Assembly: GCA_026225945.1 (NCBI GenBank)
Contig: JAMJFZ010003624.1
Span: 9,384,001-9,448,000, forward strand
Reading direction: 5' to 3'
Source of the DNA: Cricetomys ansorgei
Lineage: Eukaryota > Chordata > Mammalia > Rodentia > Nesomyidae
DNA: 64,000 nucleotides
Below, in pieces: positions 45,832 to 57,787 of this stretch (the first letter of the stretch is position 1; every line of letters starts with the position of its first letter). The translations under genes and the position numbers were made by a program. Under the pieces are notes generated by a model, which did not search any database, was not told the DNA's origin, and saw only the letters and a program-made list of their open reading frames with translations.

Positions 45832-45975
45832 TCTAGCCAGGCATGGTGGCACACACCTTTAATCGCAGCACTCAGGAGGCGGAGACGGGCAGATCTCTGT
45901 GGCTTCAAGGCTAACCTGGTCTGTATAGTAAGTCTGAGGCAGGCCAGGGATATATAGTGAGACCTGTTTAAAAAA
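45832..45975 (+). mobile_element. B1 SINE
   Basis: AGCCAGGCATGGTGGCACAC, TTTAATCGCAGCACTCAGGA, TTCAAGGCTAACCTGGTCTG and AGTGAGACCTGTTTAAAAAA. Confidence 0.92.
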
Positions 45976-46640
45976 TAAAATCTTAGGCCTCTGAACTGCT
46001 TTTCTTTTAAAGTCACTTGAAGTGTTATTCTCAGAGAGCCACAGTCTCACTGGGAAAAAGTATGTAATTAGAAAAAACAACCAGTTGAGAAAGCCACTGC
46101 AATTACCTATCTTACCCTTTGGTATAAAGTCACTCTCTAATGTGTTTCCAGTACCATTAAAAATAGATAGGTTAAATAAAATTATATTGGGTAAATTAGA
46201 AACCATAGTGCTAACTTGAAAAAGTATCTTCTCCAGAAAACCTGGTTGGACAGTAAGTATCTTAGTAATCTCTTTAGAACCTTGACTTCAGAGTTCAAAT
46301 TACTCTATTCTGTGATTAATAACAGTACTTTTATCTAAGGATTTTTAAACTCTTTGCCAGCATTAGTCCATTTCACACTTTTTCTGCAGGTTATTCTCAA
46401 TGCTATTTAAGCTATCAAGACCAAAACAGCTATGTACAGAAAAACACACAATGCACTCTCCTCACTCCTGCTAATCATATTCAATAGCTCTGAACATTTT
46501 GACATAGTTGTGTTTTCCCTTTTTATAGTCTTTGTTGCTGTAAGGTATTGAAGTAAATCCATGACATGACATTAATATCATTTCAATCCTGCATACATCT
46601 TGTACGTCTCTGCAAAATAAGAACACTCTTATTCAACACT
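45976..46640. other. intergenic stretch, no gene seen
   Basis: AT-rich unique DNA without recognised repeats. Confidence 0.5.
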
Positions 46641-46659
46641 ATAGAATCAGACCTGTAAG

Positions 46660-46985
46660 ATGAACAATATTTTAAATATATCTTAAATATCTTCTAATAA
46701 TACTCACATTTGTTTCCATAAAAAGATTCACAGTAAATATGTGATTTTATTTTGGTTTTATGTTTGATATATTTATAAATATAAATATATGATATACAAT
46801 ATATAAAATGTATACAATATTACACATATACACATATAAATATATTAATATATAAATATATATTTGTTGTTATAATTATTATTAATATTACTAAAATAAA
46901 TAAATGTGTACAGTCTAATAATATATAATATATAAATGATTATATATAATATATTTATATCTATATTTATTTTATATTTGATATT
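46660..46985. repeat. AT-rich low-complexity tract
   Basis: About 320 bp of nearly pure A/T made of TATAAATATA, ATATACAATA and TAATATATAA variants. Confidence 0.85.
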
Positions 46986-47055
46986 GAGTATCGAACCCAG
47001 CATTTTACACATGCTAAGCAGGAACTCTGCCTCTGAGCTACACCACAGACTGCTC
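46985..47055 (-). mobile_element. ID-like SINE remnant
   Basis: GAGTATCGAACCCAGCATTT then CTGCCTCTGAGCTACACCAC is an antisense ID (B box then A box). Confidence 0.75.
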
Positions 47056-47489
47056 TAAGATAGGATTTACATTTTGATTCAAGGATCCTTTTCCTTTATT
47101 TTCACGTTTCTATTCTGAACTTGTCCTTTAGTTACAGAGGCCTTCCCTATATGCGAGCCATTAACTTCAAGCCTACTTCTCTCATCCTGGAACCAGCCTC
47201 AATGTATTTCTAAGTGCTTCGATGACTATTTCATATATCCGTCCTGCTTTTCACCCCAACATACACAAGCTTTGACTCATACTTTCTTCAGTCTGTTAAG
47301 GTTATAATAAAACCCAGAGAAGGGAATACGGGGAGGAAACAGCTAACACTAAAGGCTTTAGAAAAGCCATACCAAAACTTACTATTGCAGAAGCTTCCTA
47401 AAGAGTATAAACGGAGTTTAAATGCAATTACCACATAATCAGAGAGTCAATACCAAAACTAGACATCATATGCTACCAAATAAAACCCC

Positions 47490-48585
47490 TAGTGCCAGGA
47501 ATTGGCTATATATTTTTTACCTGATGGCCAAGGAAGGCTTATAGGTGCCTGCAAATATGATAGGCTCTTGCCAATGCTGTTGTCACCCTCCACGGCCTGA
47601 CAGTGAGACCCTATTGCTGGAGACACCATACACTTTTGTCATCAAACACGGAGAATCAATCTGGTGCTCAACTACAAGCTTCACCCCTACTGGATAGCAT
47701 TTACAGTGCTGGAAAGTGCTGTATATGCTACCAGAGGTGAAAACTAATCATCGCCCTCACCCGGATATTAATTCTGTGAGCTACAATAACTAATGTTCTG
47801 GCAAGGCATGATAACTGATGCAAAAATGGCACAAATACTAGGGGAGTAGCCAAGCACTTTTCATTGGATTTAACGCCCATTCTGTGAACGTGGCAATAAC
47901 ACAACTCCTAAGGATACACTGCTATACTCAGAGATCGGTGCATTGCTCGACCCTCAGAGAAGCTTCTTGCAGCAGAGTGTAATCAACATAGAGACCCACG
48001 ACTCAACAACATCCAGAGAGTGAAAGACTTCGGAGCGTTCAGTCCTGAATGGATGTCTGCATCGCAGTATTTCCCTCAAGGCTCCGGGATCTGTGTTAAT
48101 GTGGAAGTGGAAAGACTAAGAGACAGAGGTGGTGGGTGACTTCAAGGAAACATTTTCCAAATACAACTGGGCTGATGCACAAATAAACTCACAGAAACTG
48201 CGGTAGCATGCAGAAGACCGACACAGGTTCAAGCCGGATAAAGTCCGGTACGGAGAACGGGAAGCAGAACAAAATTCCGCCCCTACCCAAGAAGTTATTC
48301 GCAGCTGACTGCCTCTGGGAGAGGAAAAATCACTTTTCTTCATTGGAGTGGCACTGGGTCAACCACACTTCAGGGCAGGCCTCATCCTCAGGTGCAGCTA
48401 TCCAAAACAAGTCAGACTCCATGTTTTTCTGTGTTTTGTTTGTTTGTTTGTTTTTGTTTTGTTTTGTTTTTGAGAGAAAGAACATAAAGTTGGGTGAGTA
48501 GGGAAAGAGAATGTAGGAGGAGTTGGGGGGAGGGGGAGAATATGACCAAAATATACTGTATAAAAAAATAAACTTAAAAATGTCA
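47490..48585 (+). mobile_element. L1 3' end with long 3'-UTR
   Basis: CTTGCCAATGCTGTTGTCAC, AGTGGCACTGGGTCAACCAC, ACTTCAGGGCAGGCCTCATC and CAGACTCCATGTTTTTCTGT, then GAGAGAAAGAACATAAAGTT, a GGAGGAGTTGGGGGGAGGGG purine block and an AATAAACTTAAAAATG end. This is the 3' end of a rodent Lx-type L1. It includes a GTTTGTTTGTTT run at 48435-48470. Confidence 0.85.
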
Positions 48586-48607
48586 TTTTATACCATATAA
48601 AATATGA

Positions 48608-48611
<4 letters not shown>

Positions 48612-48651
<40 letters not shown>
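48612..48651. repeat. (TA)n microsatellite
   Basis: About 20 TA units directly after the L1 3' end. Confidence 0.96.
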
Positions 48652-48653
<2 letters not shown>

Positions 48654-49059
48654 ACAGTGGTGTGTGATGATTCAAACCACTGTAATTATAATTCAGTGAG
48701 CCTAAAATAATTTCTGGCTCAATCAGTGTCATACTGAAGATAGGGTTTGATTCATTTGAAACTTAGTATGCTTTCTTTCTTGGTCTGCGTTTAATAGCTA
48801 TACCATATGGGATCTAATTTTCTTTACATCTCCAAACTGTGCCCACTGTCTTCTTCCTTTTTCATAGACTACTTTAAATTAAAAATGTAAGTTTTCTTAA
48901 TATTGAGAGACACAACTAGAAAATATGAACCCATGATAAATATTTCAGAAAGGACTTTCCTTTATCCTTAGCCTAATGAAAACCTACTTCCAGATCCTCT
49001 TATGAAAGAAGGTATATAATTGTGCTAAGTATCATCAGACTAAATTTTCTGTAAAATGG

Positions 49060-49232
49060 CAGACTGAAGCCAGAGAGATGGCTCAGTGGTGAAAAGCATG
49101 CGCTGCTCTTGCAGGAGACCTGGGGTCTGGTCCCCAGCATGCACACTGGACGGCTCACAACCACGCTACCTCTGGTCTCCATGGGTACTACACTCACGGC
49201 CACAGACTCAGAAGCACACATAAAAAACATAA
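49060..49232 (+). mobile_element. B3 SINE
   Basis: AGCCAGAGAGATGGCTCAGT, GGTCTGGTCCCCAGCATGCA, CGGCTCACAACCACGCTACC and GAAGCACACATAAAAAACAT. Confidence 0.88.
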
Positions 49233-49848
49233 AAGAGTTTTTTTAACTAAGAAAAAGTTGTCAGATTAGATTTTAGAAAACCTGACAGTAGTGTTCAAAA
49301 AGGGACGTGGTAAATAGGATGAAAAATAATAGCATTTAGGGTATAAATAAATAAATATATATGCTGTATATTTATTTTTATATATACATATATATATAAA
49401 TACGAGAAAAATGTACAAAGCAAACACCTACAAAAGGAAGCTGGCACGCACAGGCAAAATAATGTTTAAGGCGTTAAAGTAATATCGAAGGTAGAAAGTG
49501 ATACTTCACAATAATAAATACTCATTTCATATGGAATATGTATTTCAATTCATATGTACCTATTAATGCCACCTTAGATATATATATAAAGGGTTGCAGA
49601 AGTAGAGGTAAAAACTGATCCATGATCATAAATAGAAACTGATTATACAAATTATATGATTTCAATATAAAAAGAAGTCTGACCTGACCGATATACGTGG
49701 AGCATTGCACAGAATGACTCAAATGCCCATACATTTTCAAATTTTGACATGTTCTTCAAAGCAAATCTCAACAAATTATCATTCAGAATATGTTCTCCGA
49801 CTACAATGCAACTAAGATTTTTAAAAATTTTTTTAAAAAAAATCTTGG
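49233..49848. other. intergenic stretch, no gene seen
   Basis: AT-rich with short TATATA runs near 49355-49400 and 49578. Two small overlapping minus ORFs have no domain. Confidence 0.5.
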
Positions 49849-50172
49849 CCAGCAAGATAGCTCAGCAAGAAAAGTACTTGCTACGCAAACCTGAGGACCT
49901 GGCTTAGATCCCTAGAAACACAAGACTTTGACGCTGGGACTCATACCTGCAACCCGGTACTCTAAAAGCAAAGCACAGAAAACCCATTCAGAAATTCATG
50001 AGTCAGCAAGCTAAGAGTTCACAGGATGGCAGAAACAAAACAAACACACAAACAAACAGCAACAACAACAACAAAAACCACCCTGCCTTAACAAGGTAGG
50101 ATACCGCCTATTCCTGAAAGTTGTCCTCTGACCTCCTCATTTCCGCCATGGCACAAATGTACCCGTATTAAC

Positions 50173-50212
<40 letters not shown>
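49848..50212 (+). mobile_element. B4-type SINE with (CA)n tail
   Basis: TGGCCAGCAAGATAGCTCAG, TGAGGACCTGGCTTAGATCC and GCTGGGACTCATACCTGCAA, then TTGTCCTCTGACCTCCTCAT and a CA tract at 50173-50212. An ACAAACAACAACAACAAC-type insertion lies inside. Confidence 0.7.
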
Positions 50213-50215
<3 letters not shown>

Positions 50216-50216
50216 T

Positions 50217-50535
50217 TAGTGGAGGGAGACAGTTCAGCTGGTGAAGTGCTTGCCGCATAAATGTGAGGACCTGTGTTTGACTCCCCAGTTTAGAAGCTGG
50301 GCATAGTGGAGCACACTTGAAATCTCAGCTCCGGAGAGGCAGACAGTGGATCCCTGGGGTTCAGCAGCTAGCCCACTTTAGTGAGCTAAAGGCCAGCGAG
50401 GGACCCTGTCTCAAAAAGGAAGACGGAAGCTCCTGAAGAAGGACACTTGAGGTTATCCTGTGGCCTCCACACACACTCACACACATACATGTGCACTCTC
50501 ACGTGTGTGTTCTTACACACACGTGAATACATACA
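50217..50535 (+). mobile_element. B4 SINE
   Basis: AGGGAGACAGTTCAGCTGGT, TGAGGACCTGTGTTTGACTC, AAGCTGGGCATAGTGGAGCA, AGGGACCCTGTCTCAAAAAG and GGTTATCCTGTGGCCTCCAC, then CACACACTCACACAC: the complete ID-like head, B1-like body and CA tail. It directly follows another B4-type copy. Confidence 0.85.
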
Positions 50536-51039
50536 CACAAAACTTTTAAAATTTCTGTGTACGTGAAAAGCAAGAGACCTACTTCTAAGTGATGCAAGGG
50601 TCAAAGAAAAAGCCATAGAAATATGTTTAAGGCTCCATTTTATTATTAACACACATGTGTTAATAATGTCGTGAGGTGTGACGTTTCAGTGCATATGCTT
50701 ATTGTACAATGAATGAGTCGGGGCAATCAGAACGTCTACCAACTGATAACATTCAAAGTCTTCTACTTTGAAATAAAGTTATTCTTAGCTAAAATCAATC
50801 GACCTATACCCTACCTCAACTCGCAAAAAAAGATTTTTGAACTGAAAATAAAAAACACAAACACTTGTGAGAATTAAAGAAGTACTTGTGAGAAACTGAT
50901 AGAATTAAATGCATATTAGAGAACAAGACTGAAAATTAATGCTGCAAGAATTATTCAAGAGAAGACATGGACAAACTATACAAAGACAGATAAAATGGTA
51001 AGACCTTACAACAAAAATTTAATTAAAAAAAGATTTTAT

Positions 51040-51185
51040 TGCTGGGTGGTGGTGGCGCACGCCTTTAATCCCAGAACTTGAGAGGCAGAGGCAGGCGGAT
51101 CTCTGTGAGTTCGAGGCCAGCCTGGTCTACAGAGGGAGTTCCAGGACAGCCAGAGCTACATAGTGAGACCTTGTCTGGAAGAAAA
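51040..51185 (+). mobile_element. B1 SINE, young full length
   Basis: GCTGGGTGGTGGTGGCGCAC, GTTCGAGGCCAGCCTGGTCT, GAGTTCCAGGACAGCCAGAG and AGTGAGACCTTGTCTGGAAG. The tail has become a GGAA microsatellite. Confidence 0.96.
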
Positions 51186-51282
51186 AAAGGAAGGAAGGAA
51201 GGAAGGAAGGAAGGAAGGAAGGAAGGAAGGAAGGAAGGAAGGAAGGAGGAAGGAAGGAAGGAAGGAAGGAAGGAAGGAAGGG
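51186..51282. repeat. (GGAA)n microsatellite
   Basis: About 24 GGAA units on the plus strand with one GGAGGAA interruption, growing from the B1 tail. All-purine on one strand. GGAA arrays can bind ETS-family factors (general knowledge). Confidence 0.96.
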
Positions 51283-52720
51283 GACAAAAGAACTGTAAGA
51301 GAAAATGTTAATGATCCAAATAAATATCCATAGTAACTTTAGTATAATATGCACATATATAATATAATATATTATAATAAAAACCCAAATCCCTATCAGT
51401 ATTAGAATATGTAAAACAGCTTTAGTGTATCATATGATGATTTTACAAAGAATATTATGCAATGGCAAAAATAAGTTAACAACAGCAGTAGCTGATAAAC
51501 ATCAGCAGAATAACAAGTAAAGAAGCCAGACCCGAAAGAGCCTCTTCATAGTTCCAAACTAGGGAAAGCCAAATCTCAGTGAGTGCGCATGAACACTTGG
51601 GTGAACGTAAGAAGAAAAACAAGGAAATTATTCCCATACAGATGAAGGAGAAAGGAGGAGACCACTGGGGAAGAGCCTCCAAGGGCATGGCAACTGTTCC
51701 ATTTCCTTTTTTGGGTGCCTGTATTTTTACTTTCTAGTAACTGACTAAGCTGCATACTCATGTGCTTTTTACATGTATCTTATAGTTCAAATTAAAAAAA
51801 AAAACCATACATTCAAAACACATAATAAGAGCATGAAGACCTCAGATCACGGAAACCACTGGAAGCATTGCAAAGAGTTAAGTGCTGTCAGTGGCTTTCA
51901 GAAGGCAGAATCCTCACCTTCTAGCCACACTACTCCAGGCTACCCACCCTAGAAGAACTCCCCTCTGGGTATAAAGATTCTGTTTTGCAACATTTACTTC
52001 CTTATTTTCTTGGGTAGTGTGTGGAGGCAACTTTAGATATTCCTTAGTAGAGGACAAGTAAAATTTGAAGGATACATATTAAAAGACAAGCAGCAGTCAG
52101 ACGCAATAAACTAAAGGCACAGGCAGAGGCGTGATTAATGCTTTAAATACTGTTGGGTAGAAAAGGTAATAAAATTATATCATCACCCTTTATAAAACAC
52201 ATATACAAAGTAAAACACATATACAAAGATATATTTTAGGTGTCTGTATTTTCTATATGCCTACATTTATACATGCATATACCAAATACTTTATAGAGCA
52301 GGAGAGTCCTGTGGGAGGGAGAGAGAAATGGAATGAGGCCAAAGTTGAAGAGGTATAAAAGGTAAAATGAGGACCCTGGGGTGAACGGGGATGGCAGCAT
52401 CCCATGTACAGAAAACTATAACTGAATGCCAACCCTTCAGGAACTCTTAAGAAGACACAGAGCAGTAAGGCAAATGTCATGCCATCATGAATAAGCTACA
52501 GAACCCTTGTGTCCATGTTCCCCCCGTATCTTGGGGTTCCTGAGAAACAGGGAAGTTTCCGACAGTGGACTGCAGTGACCACGTTCTTATATCATGCCTA
52601 TACTACTCAAAAGCATTGAAGAATTAATGCCGCCAATCCTGAATCTTCCTTTGCAAGACCTAGAGAAGCTTATGGGGCTACTGAATTCCACTTCTGAAAA
52701 ATACGGGATGTAAACATCCA
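51283..52720. other. intergenic stretch, no gene seen
   Basis: Unique sequence with a short duplication AAAACACATATACAAAG at 52196-52228. The minus ORFs near 51476-51761 and 52253-52480 have no recognised domain. Confidence 0.5.
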
Positions 52721-52721
52721 C

Positions 52722-52803
52722 ATATATGGACTTACTAGAGATTGAACCTAGGGCCCTATGTTTACTAGGCAACTGTGCTACCAGTAAGCTATATACTCCA
52801 GCC
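52722..52803 (-). mobile_element. ID-like SINE remnant
   Basis: TTGAACCTAGGGCCCTATGT and AGCTATATACTCCAGCCCTT form an antisense ID B box and A box, directly left of an antisense B1. Confidence 0.75.
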
Positions 52804-52805
52804 CT

Positions 52806-52972
52806 TGATTTTTTTTTTTTTTAATTTTGAGGCAGGGTCTCACCAAGTCACTGAGGCTGACCTTGATCTCACTCTCGAACCAACATAAGCTTCCATCTTT
52901 TAACTCTCCTGCCTCTGGCCTGTAAGTAGCTGAGGTTATAAGCCTGCACCCCCAGAGTCAGTCTGCGTGTAT
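52806..52972 (-). mobile_element. old B1 SINE
   Basis: A poly(T) run, then GAGGCAGGGTCTCACCAAGT, GAGGCTGACCTTGATCTCAC and AGCTGAGGTTATAAGCCTGC. Diverged. Confidence 0.75.
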
Positions 52973-52995
52973 TATATTAAAAAGCATACTCAAGG

Positions 52996-53205
52996 GGGCT
53001 GGAGAGAGATAGCTCAACAGTTAATAGCACTGACCGCCCTTGCAGAGGACACAGGCTCAATTCCCAGTACCCACACAGTGCCTCACAGCCCCTGTAACTC
53101 TTGTTCCATAGATGCCCTCCCCTGACCTCCACAGGGACCAGGCACACACATGGTGAACAGACATACATGCATGGGAAAACATTCATACAAAAAAATAAAA
53201 TAAGA
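52996..53205 (+). mobile_element. B3 SINE
   Basis: GGGGGCTGGAGAGAGATAGC, GGCTCAATTCCCAGTACCCA, TGTAACTCTTGTTCCATAGA, GACCTCCACAGGGACCAGGC and AAAAAATAAAATAAGA. Confidence 0.93.
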
Positions 53206-53844
53206 GATACAAGATATTTTTAAAAGCAAACTCATATTATAGTAATTGTATGAATAATAACCTACAGAATGCGAGATAATATTTTTGTGAAATTTTGAAC
53301 AATTCTAGTTGAGCCTAAAAGTTCTATACTAAGAAAACAAGTTTAAGAGGGTCATTCAACACTCATTTATTTGGTTTTAAAGTTAATTATGGTATTTTTT
53401 GCTTGTTAAGTAATCATCATATAAACTAATATAATATCATCAGTGGATGAAATCTTTAAATTTACGTAGGTCTTGTGTACAAATTACAATCAAAATATAG
53501 AACTTCAGATAAAATTTTAGAACAAATTTGCATTTACTCAATTATATATGTGGGGAAAATCTTATATGGGAAAAAAATAAATAAAACCAAAGGCAGCCAA
53601 GCTGAAACTATGAAAAAATGAGTCTGAGGAAAATACCTCTGCCAGTACATTTTAACTGTCTACGGAGATTTAATATGGGAAGGGCGTAGTTGAAGTCATT
53701 ACAGGACACAGATCTTGTCCTTAGGGACCAGAACCTAAGGCAGTAAGTGGCTACAGTAGTGTTGTTATCACCTTTGTTCGTCAGGCAAAGGAATGCTTTC
53801 TACTTACGAAGCATGCACTGTTATAACCCATTTTATGTGCCCTG
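53206..53844. other. intergenic stretch, no gene seen
   Basis: AT-rich and unique, with nothing recognised. Confidence 0.5.
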
Positions 53845-54085
53845 AAGCACACTACTGCAGACTGGGTACATTATAAAGAAAAGAGATTTATTTCGGTTCA
53901 AAGTCCTGGCCCAAGATCCAGGGCTCATTGTCTAGTAGCAGCCTTTTTGGCTGCTGGCAGAGTTCAGAGCACCTCTGAGGGCACCTGAGAGACTCGAATA
54001 TTCATAAGAATTCTGACTCCCTTGTTAAAATGGAGATTTGCATTCATCCAGACTAGGGTTGCATTGGACTGGAAGACGGAGCTTA
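53845..54085 (-). mobile_element. ancient MaLR-type LTR remnant
   Basis: AGACTGGGTACATTATAAAG then AAAAGAGATTTATTTCGGTT is the antisense MaLR (THE1/MST-like) LTR end known across mammals. Confidence 0.6.
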
Positions 54086-54414
54086 GTTGTTTGTCCAAAG
54101 TGAAACAGAAAAAGACAAAGAGAAAATCTAAAAGAGATGTTAAGAGATAAAGGGAAAATATGTAAAATCAGATGATAGACAGAAAAACAATAGGGCTAAG
54201 CAATAGTTTGTAGAAATGATGGCTAAAAACTTTTCAGAACTGATGATAGCCAGCCATAGATTTGTGAAGTCCAATAAGTTTCCAAGCAACATATATACAT
54301 TCCTGTGTTTTTCACAGTAATGATGATCAACATCGTTGGCCACTAAGAAACTTTAATTAAAACCACAGTAAGCTGTTATCTATATTCTTACCAAAATAAT
54401 TAAAAAACAGGGAA

Positions 54415-54528
54415 GAAAGGGTAGGCTTAGTGGACAGAGATGCTTGCCGCCAAGCCTGACAACCTGACTTTGATTCTGGGATCCCACATTAGGTAGGAGA
54501 GAATCAAATCCAGCAAGTTGTCCTCCTA

Positions 54529-54572
<44 letters not shown>

Positions 54573-54590
54573 GGAGGGAGGGAGGGAGGA
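54415..54590 (+). mobile_element. tRNA-derived SINE with (CA)n and GAGG tail
   Basis: GTAGGCTTAGTGGACAGAGA, TGCTTGCCGCCAAGCCTGAC, GATTCTGGGATCCCACATTA and AAGTTGTCCTCCTACCACAC run into about 20 CA units, then GGGAGGGAGGGAGG. B4/B3-group SINE; subfamily not decided. Confidence 0.7.
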
Positions 54591-54639
54591 AGAGAGAGAG
54601 AAGAGGGAGTATAATAAGTGCAAAAATGATAAAAACACA

Positions 54640-55195
54640 CTTAACACAGTGATACTGGCAAGGATGCAGAAAACGAGTGTATCTCATAACTTACTACTAA
54701 CAGAAATATAAAATGGCAGGCAGTCCACAAAATAGTTTGACAATTACAAAACTCTGGATACATAGACAAAAAGAAAGAAAAAGAAAAAGAAAAAGAAAAA
54801 GAAAAAGAAAAGAAAAGAAAAGGAGGGAGGGAGAGAGACAGAAAGGAGGGAGGGAGGGAGGAAGAAAGGAAGGGAGAAAAGAAAAAAAGAAATTTACACA
54901 AAAACTTAAACAAGAACGTTTAAAGCAACTTGATTTGTAATTGACAAAAGCTAGTACCAACAGGTAATGAAAGAAGTTATGATTTGTACACCATGAGATA
55001 CTGCTAAGCAATAAAAAAAATGAGCAGACCATTGACACCTACATGATTTGAAAGAACCCACAGAACTTCACTGACTAGGTGTGCAGGTGGTGGTGAATCT
55101 CAAAGATTACAGACTGTCAGACTCTATACAAAATGTTTAGCATCAGAAAAATGGAGGACAGATTAGTGGCTGCCAGATGTCAGCGAACACTACAA
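54640..55195 (+). mobile_element. ancient L1M 3' fragment, interrupted by a purine tract
   Basis: ACTGGCAAGGATGCAGAAAA, AACTTGATTTGTAATTGACA, ACTGCTAAGCAATAAAAAAA, GTGGTGAATCTCAAAGATTA and GACAGATTAGTGGCTGCCAG follow the L1M ORF2-end and 3'-UTR order. Confidence 0.65.
54768..54895. repeat. polypurine tract (AAAAAG, GGGA, GGAA units)
   Basis: An all-purine run with (AAAAAG)n grading into GAGGGAGGGAGG and GAAAGGAAGGG. Candidate H-DNA sequence. It is the source of Lys/Arg-rich and Phe/Ser-rich spurious ORFs. Confidence 0.92.
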
Positions 55196-55204
55196 AGAGA
55201 AGAG

Positions 55205-55450
55205 AGTAGTTGCTCTGATCTAAATGCTTGTGTCCTCCCCAAATTCTTTTGTGGAAACCAATTCAGGAATGGTGTGGGTCTGGGAGGTGAATTTTTCCAT
55301 GGTGATTAGATTTTTAAAAAACCCTCAAAATCGCTCATGTGAAGGCATTCTATGGCCAGTAATAAGTCTGAACCAGATATGGAACCTGCTGCACCTTGAT
55401 GGTGGACTTGCTAGCCTCCGGAACTGTCAGAAATACATTTCTGGACTTTG
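55205..55450 (+). mobile_element. ancient mammalian LTR-like repeat
   Basis: TGTGTCCTCCCCAAATTCTT, GGTCTGGGAGGTGAATTTTT and ACCTTGATGGTGGACTTGCT then AGCCTCCGGAACTGTCAGAA and ATACATTTCTGG match the start and end phrases of an old LTR-like repeat found in many mammals. The name was not fixed. Confidence 0.5.
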
Positions 55451-55479
55451 TTAAAATGCAGTATTTTAAATATACAGTA

Positions 55480-57605
55480 TATCTTTTAGTGGTGAAATAT
55501 GTTTCTTGGATGAAGCAATAAGAAGGATCCTGTTTTTTCACCTAACTTGCTAGCCTGTGTCTTCTCATTGAGTTTAGGCCATTAATATTCATCTTTCATT
55601 GAAAGACATATATTAACTTCTATAATTATGTTGGTTTTGTAGTGTTTTCTTAGTCTTCACTTGCTTAACAATGCTTAGGATCTTTTTTTATAGGTTTTTT
55701 TGATGTGTTCATCATTCTTTTCATTCACAGTACTCCCTCCAGTATCCCTCTGTAGAACAGGCGTGGAGAACTGGCTTTAGCCTGCTTTTATCGTGGGAAG
55801 TATTTCTGCCTCCTTCTATTTCGACAGTTTTGTTGGGTACAATAGTCTGGGTTGGCAACTGTGATCTTTTAGAACTTGAAATAATTCTTCTGTGTCCTTC
55901 TGGCCTTTATAGAGTTTTTCTTTGAAAACTCAGCTGTTATTTTGAAAAGTCTACCTCAACAGAGGACTTGGCCCTTTTTTCCTTTGGCATTTTTTTTCTT
56001 TATTTTTGTTGTTTTTTGAGACGAGGTCTCTCTACATGGCCCTGAGTGTCCCGGAACTCACTCTGTAGACCAGGCTGGCCTCAAACTCACAGACATCTGC
56101 CTGCCTCTGCCTCTCTAGTACTGGGATTAAAGGTGTTCACCTGGCTCCCTGGCCCCTTCTAATGCACTTTCTTTTTTCTAAATATTTATTGTTTTGATGA
56201 CAAGAGGACACAAAGAGCTTCTTTTCTGGTCTTCTGCACACCTCTTGAGTAGGTTTGCCTAGATAAAGGATTTTCTTCTATGATTTTATTTAAAATATTT
56301 TCTGTGCTTTGGCATGTAATTACTCTTTCTTCTATGCCCATAATTCACAGATCTGTTCTTTTCCTAGTGTCCCACAGACCTAGTTATGTTCCACTCATAC
56401 ACTGTTAGGTTTCCTTTAATTTGTCATAGACTTGAACCGATGGACCTAATTCCCCTACCCTATGCTCATGCCCTTGCATTCTGTCCTCAGTTTGTCCTCT
56501 GTAAGAGCCATTCTACTGGGGAGGCTTTCTGCTGAGGTTCAGATTGGCCTCACTGGATATTTCACTTCCAGTATCGTCTCAGTTGTGTTTTCGTGTTTCT
56601 AGCTCTGTGTTGACTTCTATTTTCACATCCTGAATTGACTTCCTTATTTCATTTGCCTGTTCATGGTTTCTGGAGTTTATTCAGGGTATTATCTATATCC
56701 ACTTTGATACAGTTCGTGTATCCACATGAGTCACACATTTGAGATCTATTCACATATTTATAAGCATTCTCTTGAATTCCTAGGAATTTCATCTAAGTCA
56801 CTGTCATCAGTGACCATTGCTATGAATTAGTAACTTTTGAAAGAGTGTCTTTCTCAACTTTTCATGGTACTAGAGTTTTGCTTTGCTTTGTTTTACATTG
56901 GGATCTCCCCATCTGGAGTTACTTGTTTTTTGTTTTGATTTTCTGGCACACAGTTGAGTGGTCATTTCTTTTAGCGTGTGGTTCTCCTTCTGCTTCTTGG
57001 ATCTTGGCTCAGTTTACTGTTGCTTAAAGTTCAGTTCTAAAGGCACTCAGTTCATCATGGATGGGCTAGCTGACGGTTGTCTCAGCTTGGTTGGGGCCAT
57101 GGATTCTAGCCTCATAAGCCAGTGATGAATGCTGTTCCAAGAGCAGCGACTTTATGTGTCCTCTGATCTCAAGAGCCAGGGTTTGTCAAGTGCAGTTAGA
57201 GCTGAGGATGCCCAACCTCTGACTTCCTTAGCCAGGATGCACAAGGAGCACTGCCCCAGGCATGTGTTGATTGCGCATCCTCTTGCTTCTCAAGGTGGGG
57301 CGTATGCACAGCAGTTGGGTGTGCACTGCAAGTAGGAGAGTGGGCCAGGATCCTTCAGATTCACCATCAGAGGTGGACACAGGTTGGAGGAGGTTGCCTG
57401 GGGTCAAGAGGTCTCAAGACCTCTAACATGCCTGGCCCAGTGAGCAAGTACTGCATCTGAAGGGTGCTTCCAGGAGTCTGGAGGGCCAGGGAGTTCTAAC
57501 CTTTCTGGCTTTGGGTAGGCATGGGGTAGCAGAAGTGTACTGTGAGAGTCGGAGGGCCTGAGGACCTCTAACCAGTCTGTGTGGGAGGTGTGGCCTCTCA
57601 GCATT
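55480..57605 (-). mobile_element. L1 fragment: ORF2 5' part, ORF1 region, 5'-UTR (old)
   Basis: Antisense L1 text: AATATGTTTCTTGGATGAAG, TTGAGTTTAGGCCATTAATA and TGTGTCCTTCTGGCCTTTAT (ORF2), CTCTGTGTTGACTTCTATTT and TTCATTTGCCTGTTCATGG (ORF1), then a GC-richer 5'-UTR-like part ending near 57605. About 2.1 kb with many stops; split by a B1 at 55985-56160. It would be transcribed right to left. Confidence 0.75.
55985..56160 (-). mobile_element. B1 SINE inside the antisense L1
   Basis: TTGTTGTTTTTTGAGACGAG, GGAACTCACTCTGTAGACCA, GGCTGGCCTCAAACTCACAG and CTGGGATTAAAGGTGTTCAC. L1 text resumes on its right. Confidence 0.92.
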
Positions 57606-57787
57606 CTGAGGTGTAATTAGTAAATATTAATAAATCTACTCCACAGAGAATACATTTAATTTTATACTGTTGAAATAATAAAGTCATTCAAAAAACTTTC
57701 CTTTTTTTTGAATTATCTTATAGTAGGGCTTAAACTTCATTTTTGAAATTTATCAAAATAGTGTAAATTTTTGGAGTCAAATATGTG

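Noticed and set aside
51078..51311. A Lys/Glu/Gly-Arg repeat ORF.
   Set aside because: It is the B1 3' half plus the GGAA microsatellite.
55480..57605. An intact, possibly active L1.
   Set aside because: Many stops in all minus frames, a B1 insertion and loss of the 3' part of ORF2 show it is dead.
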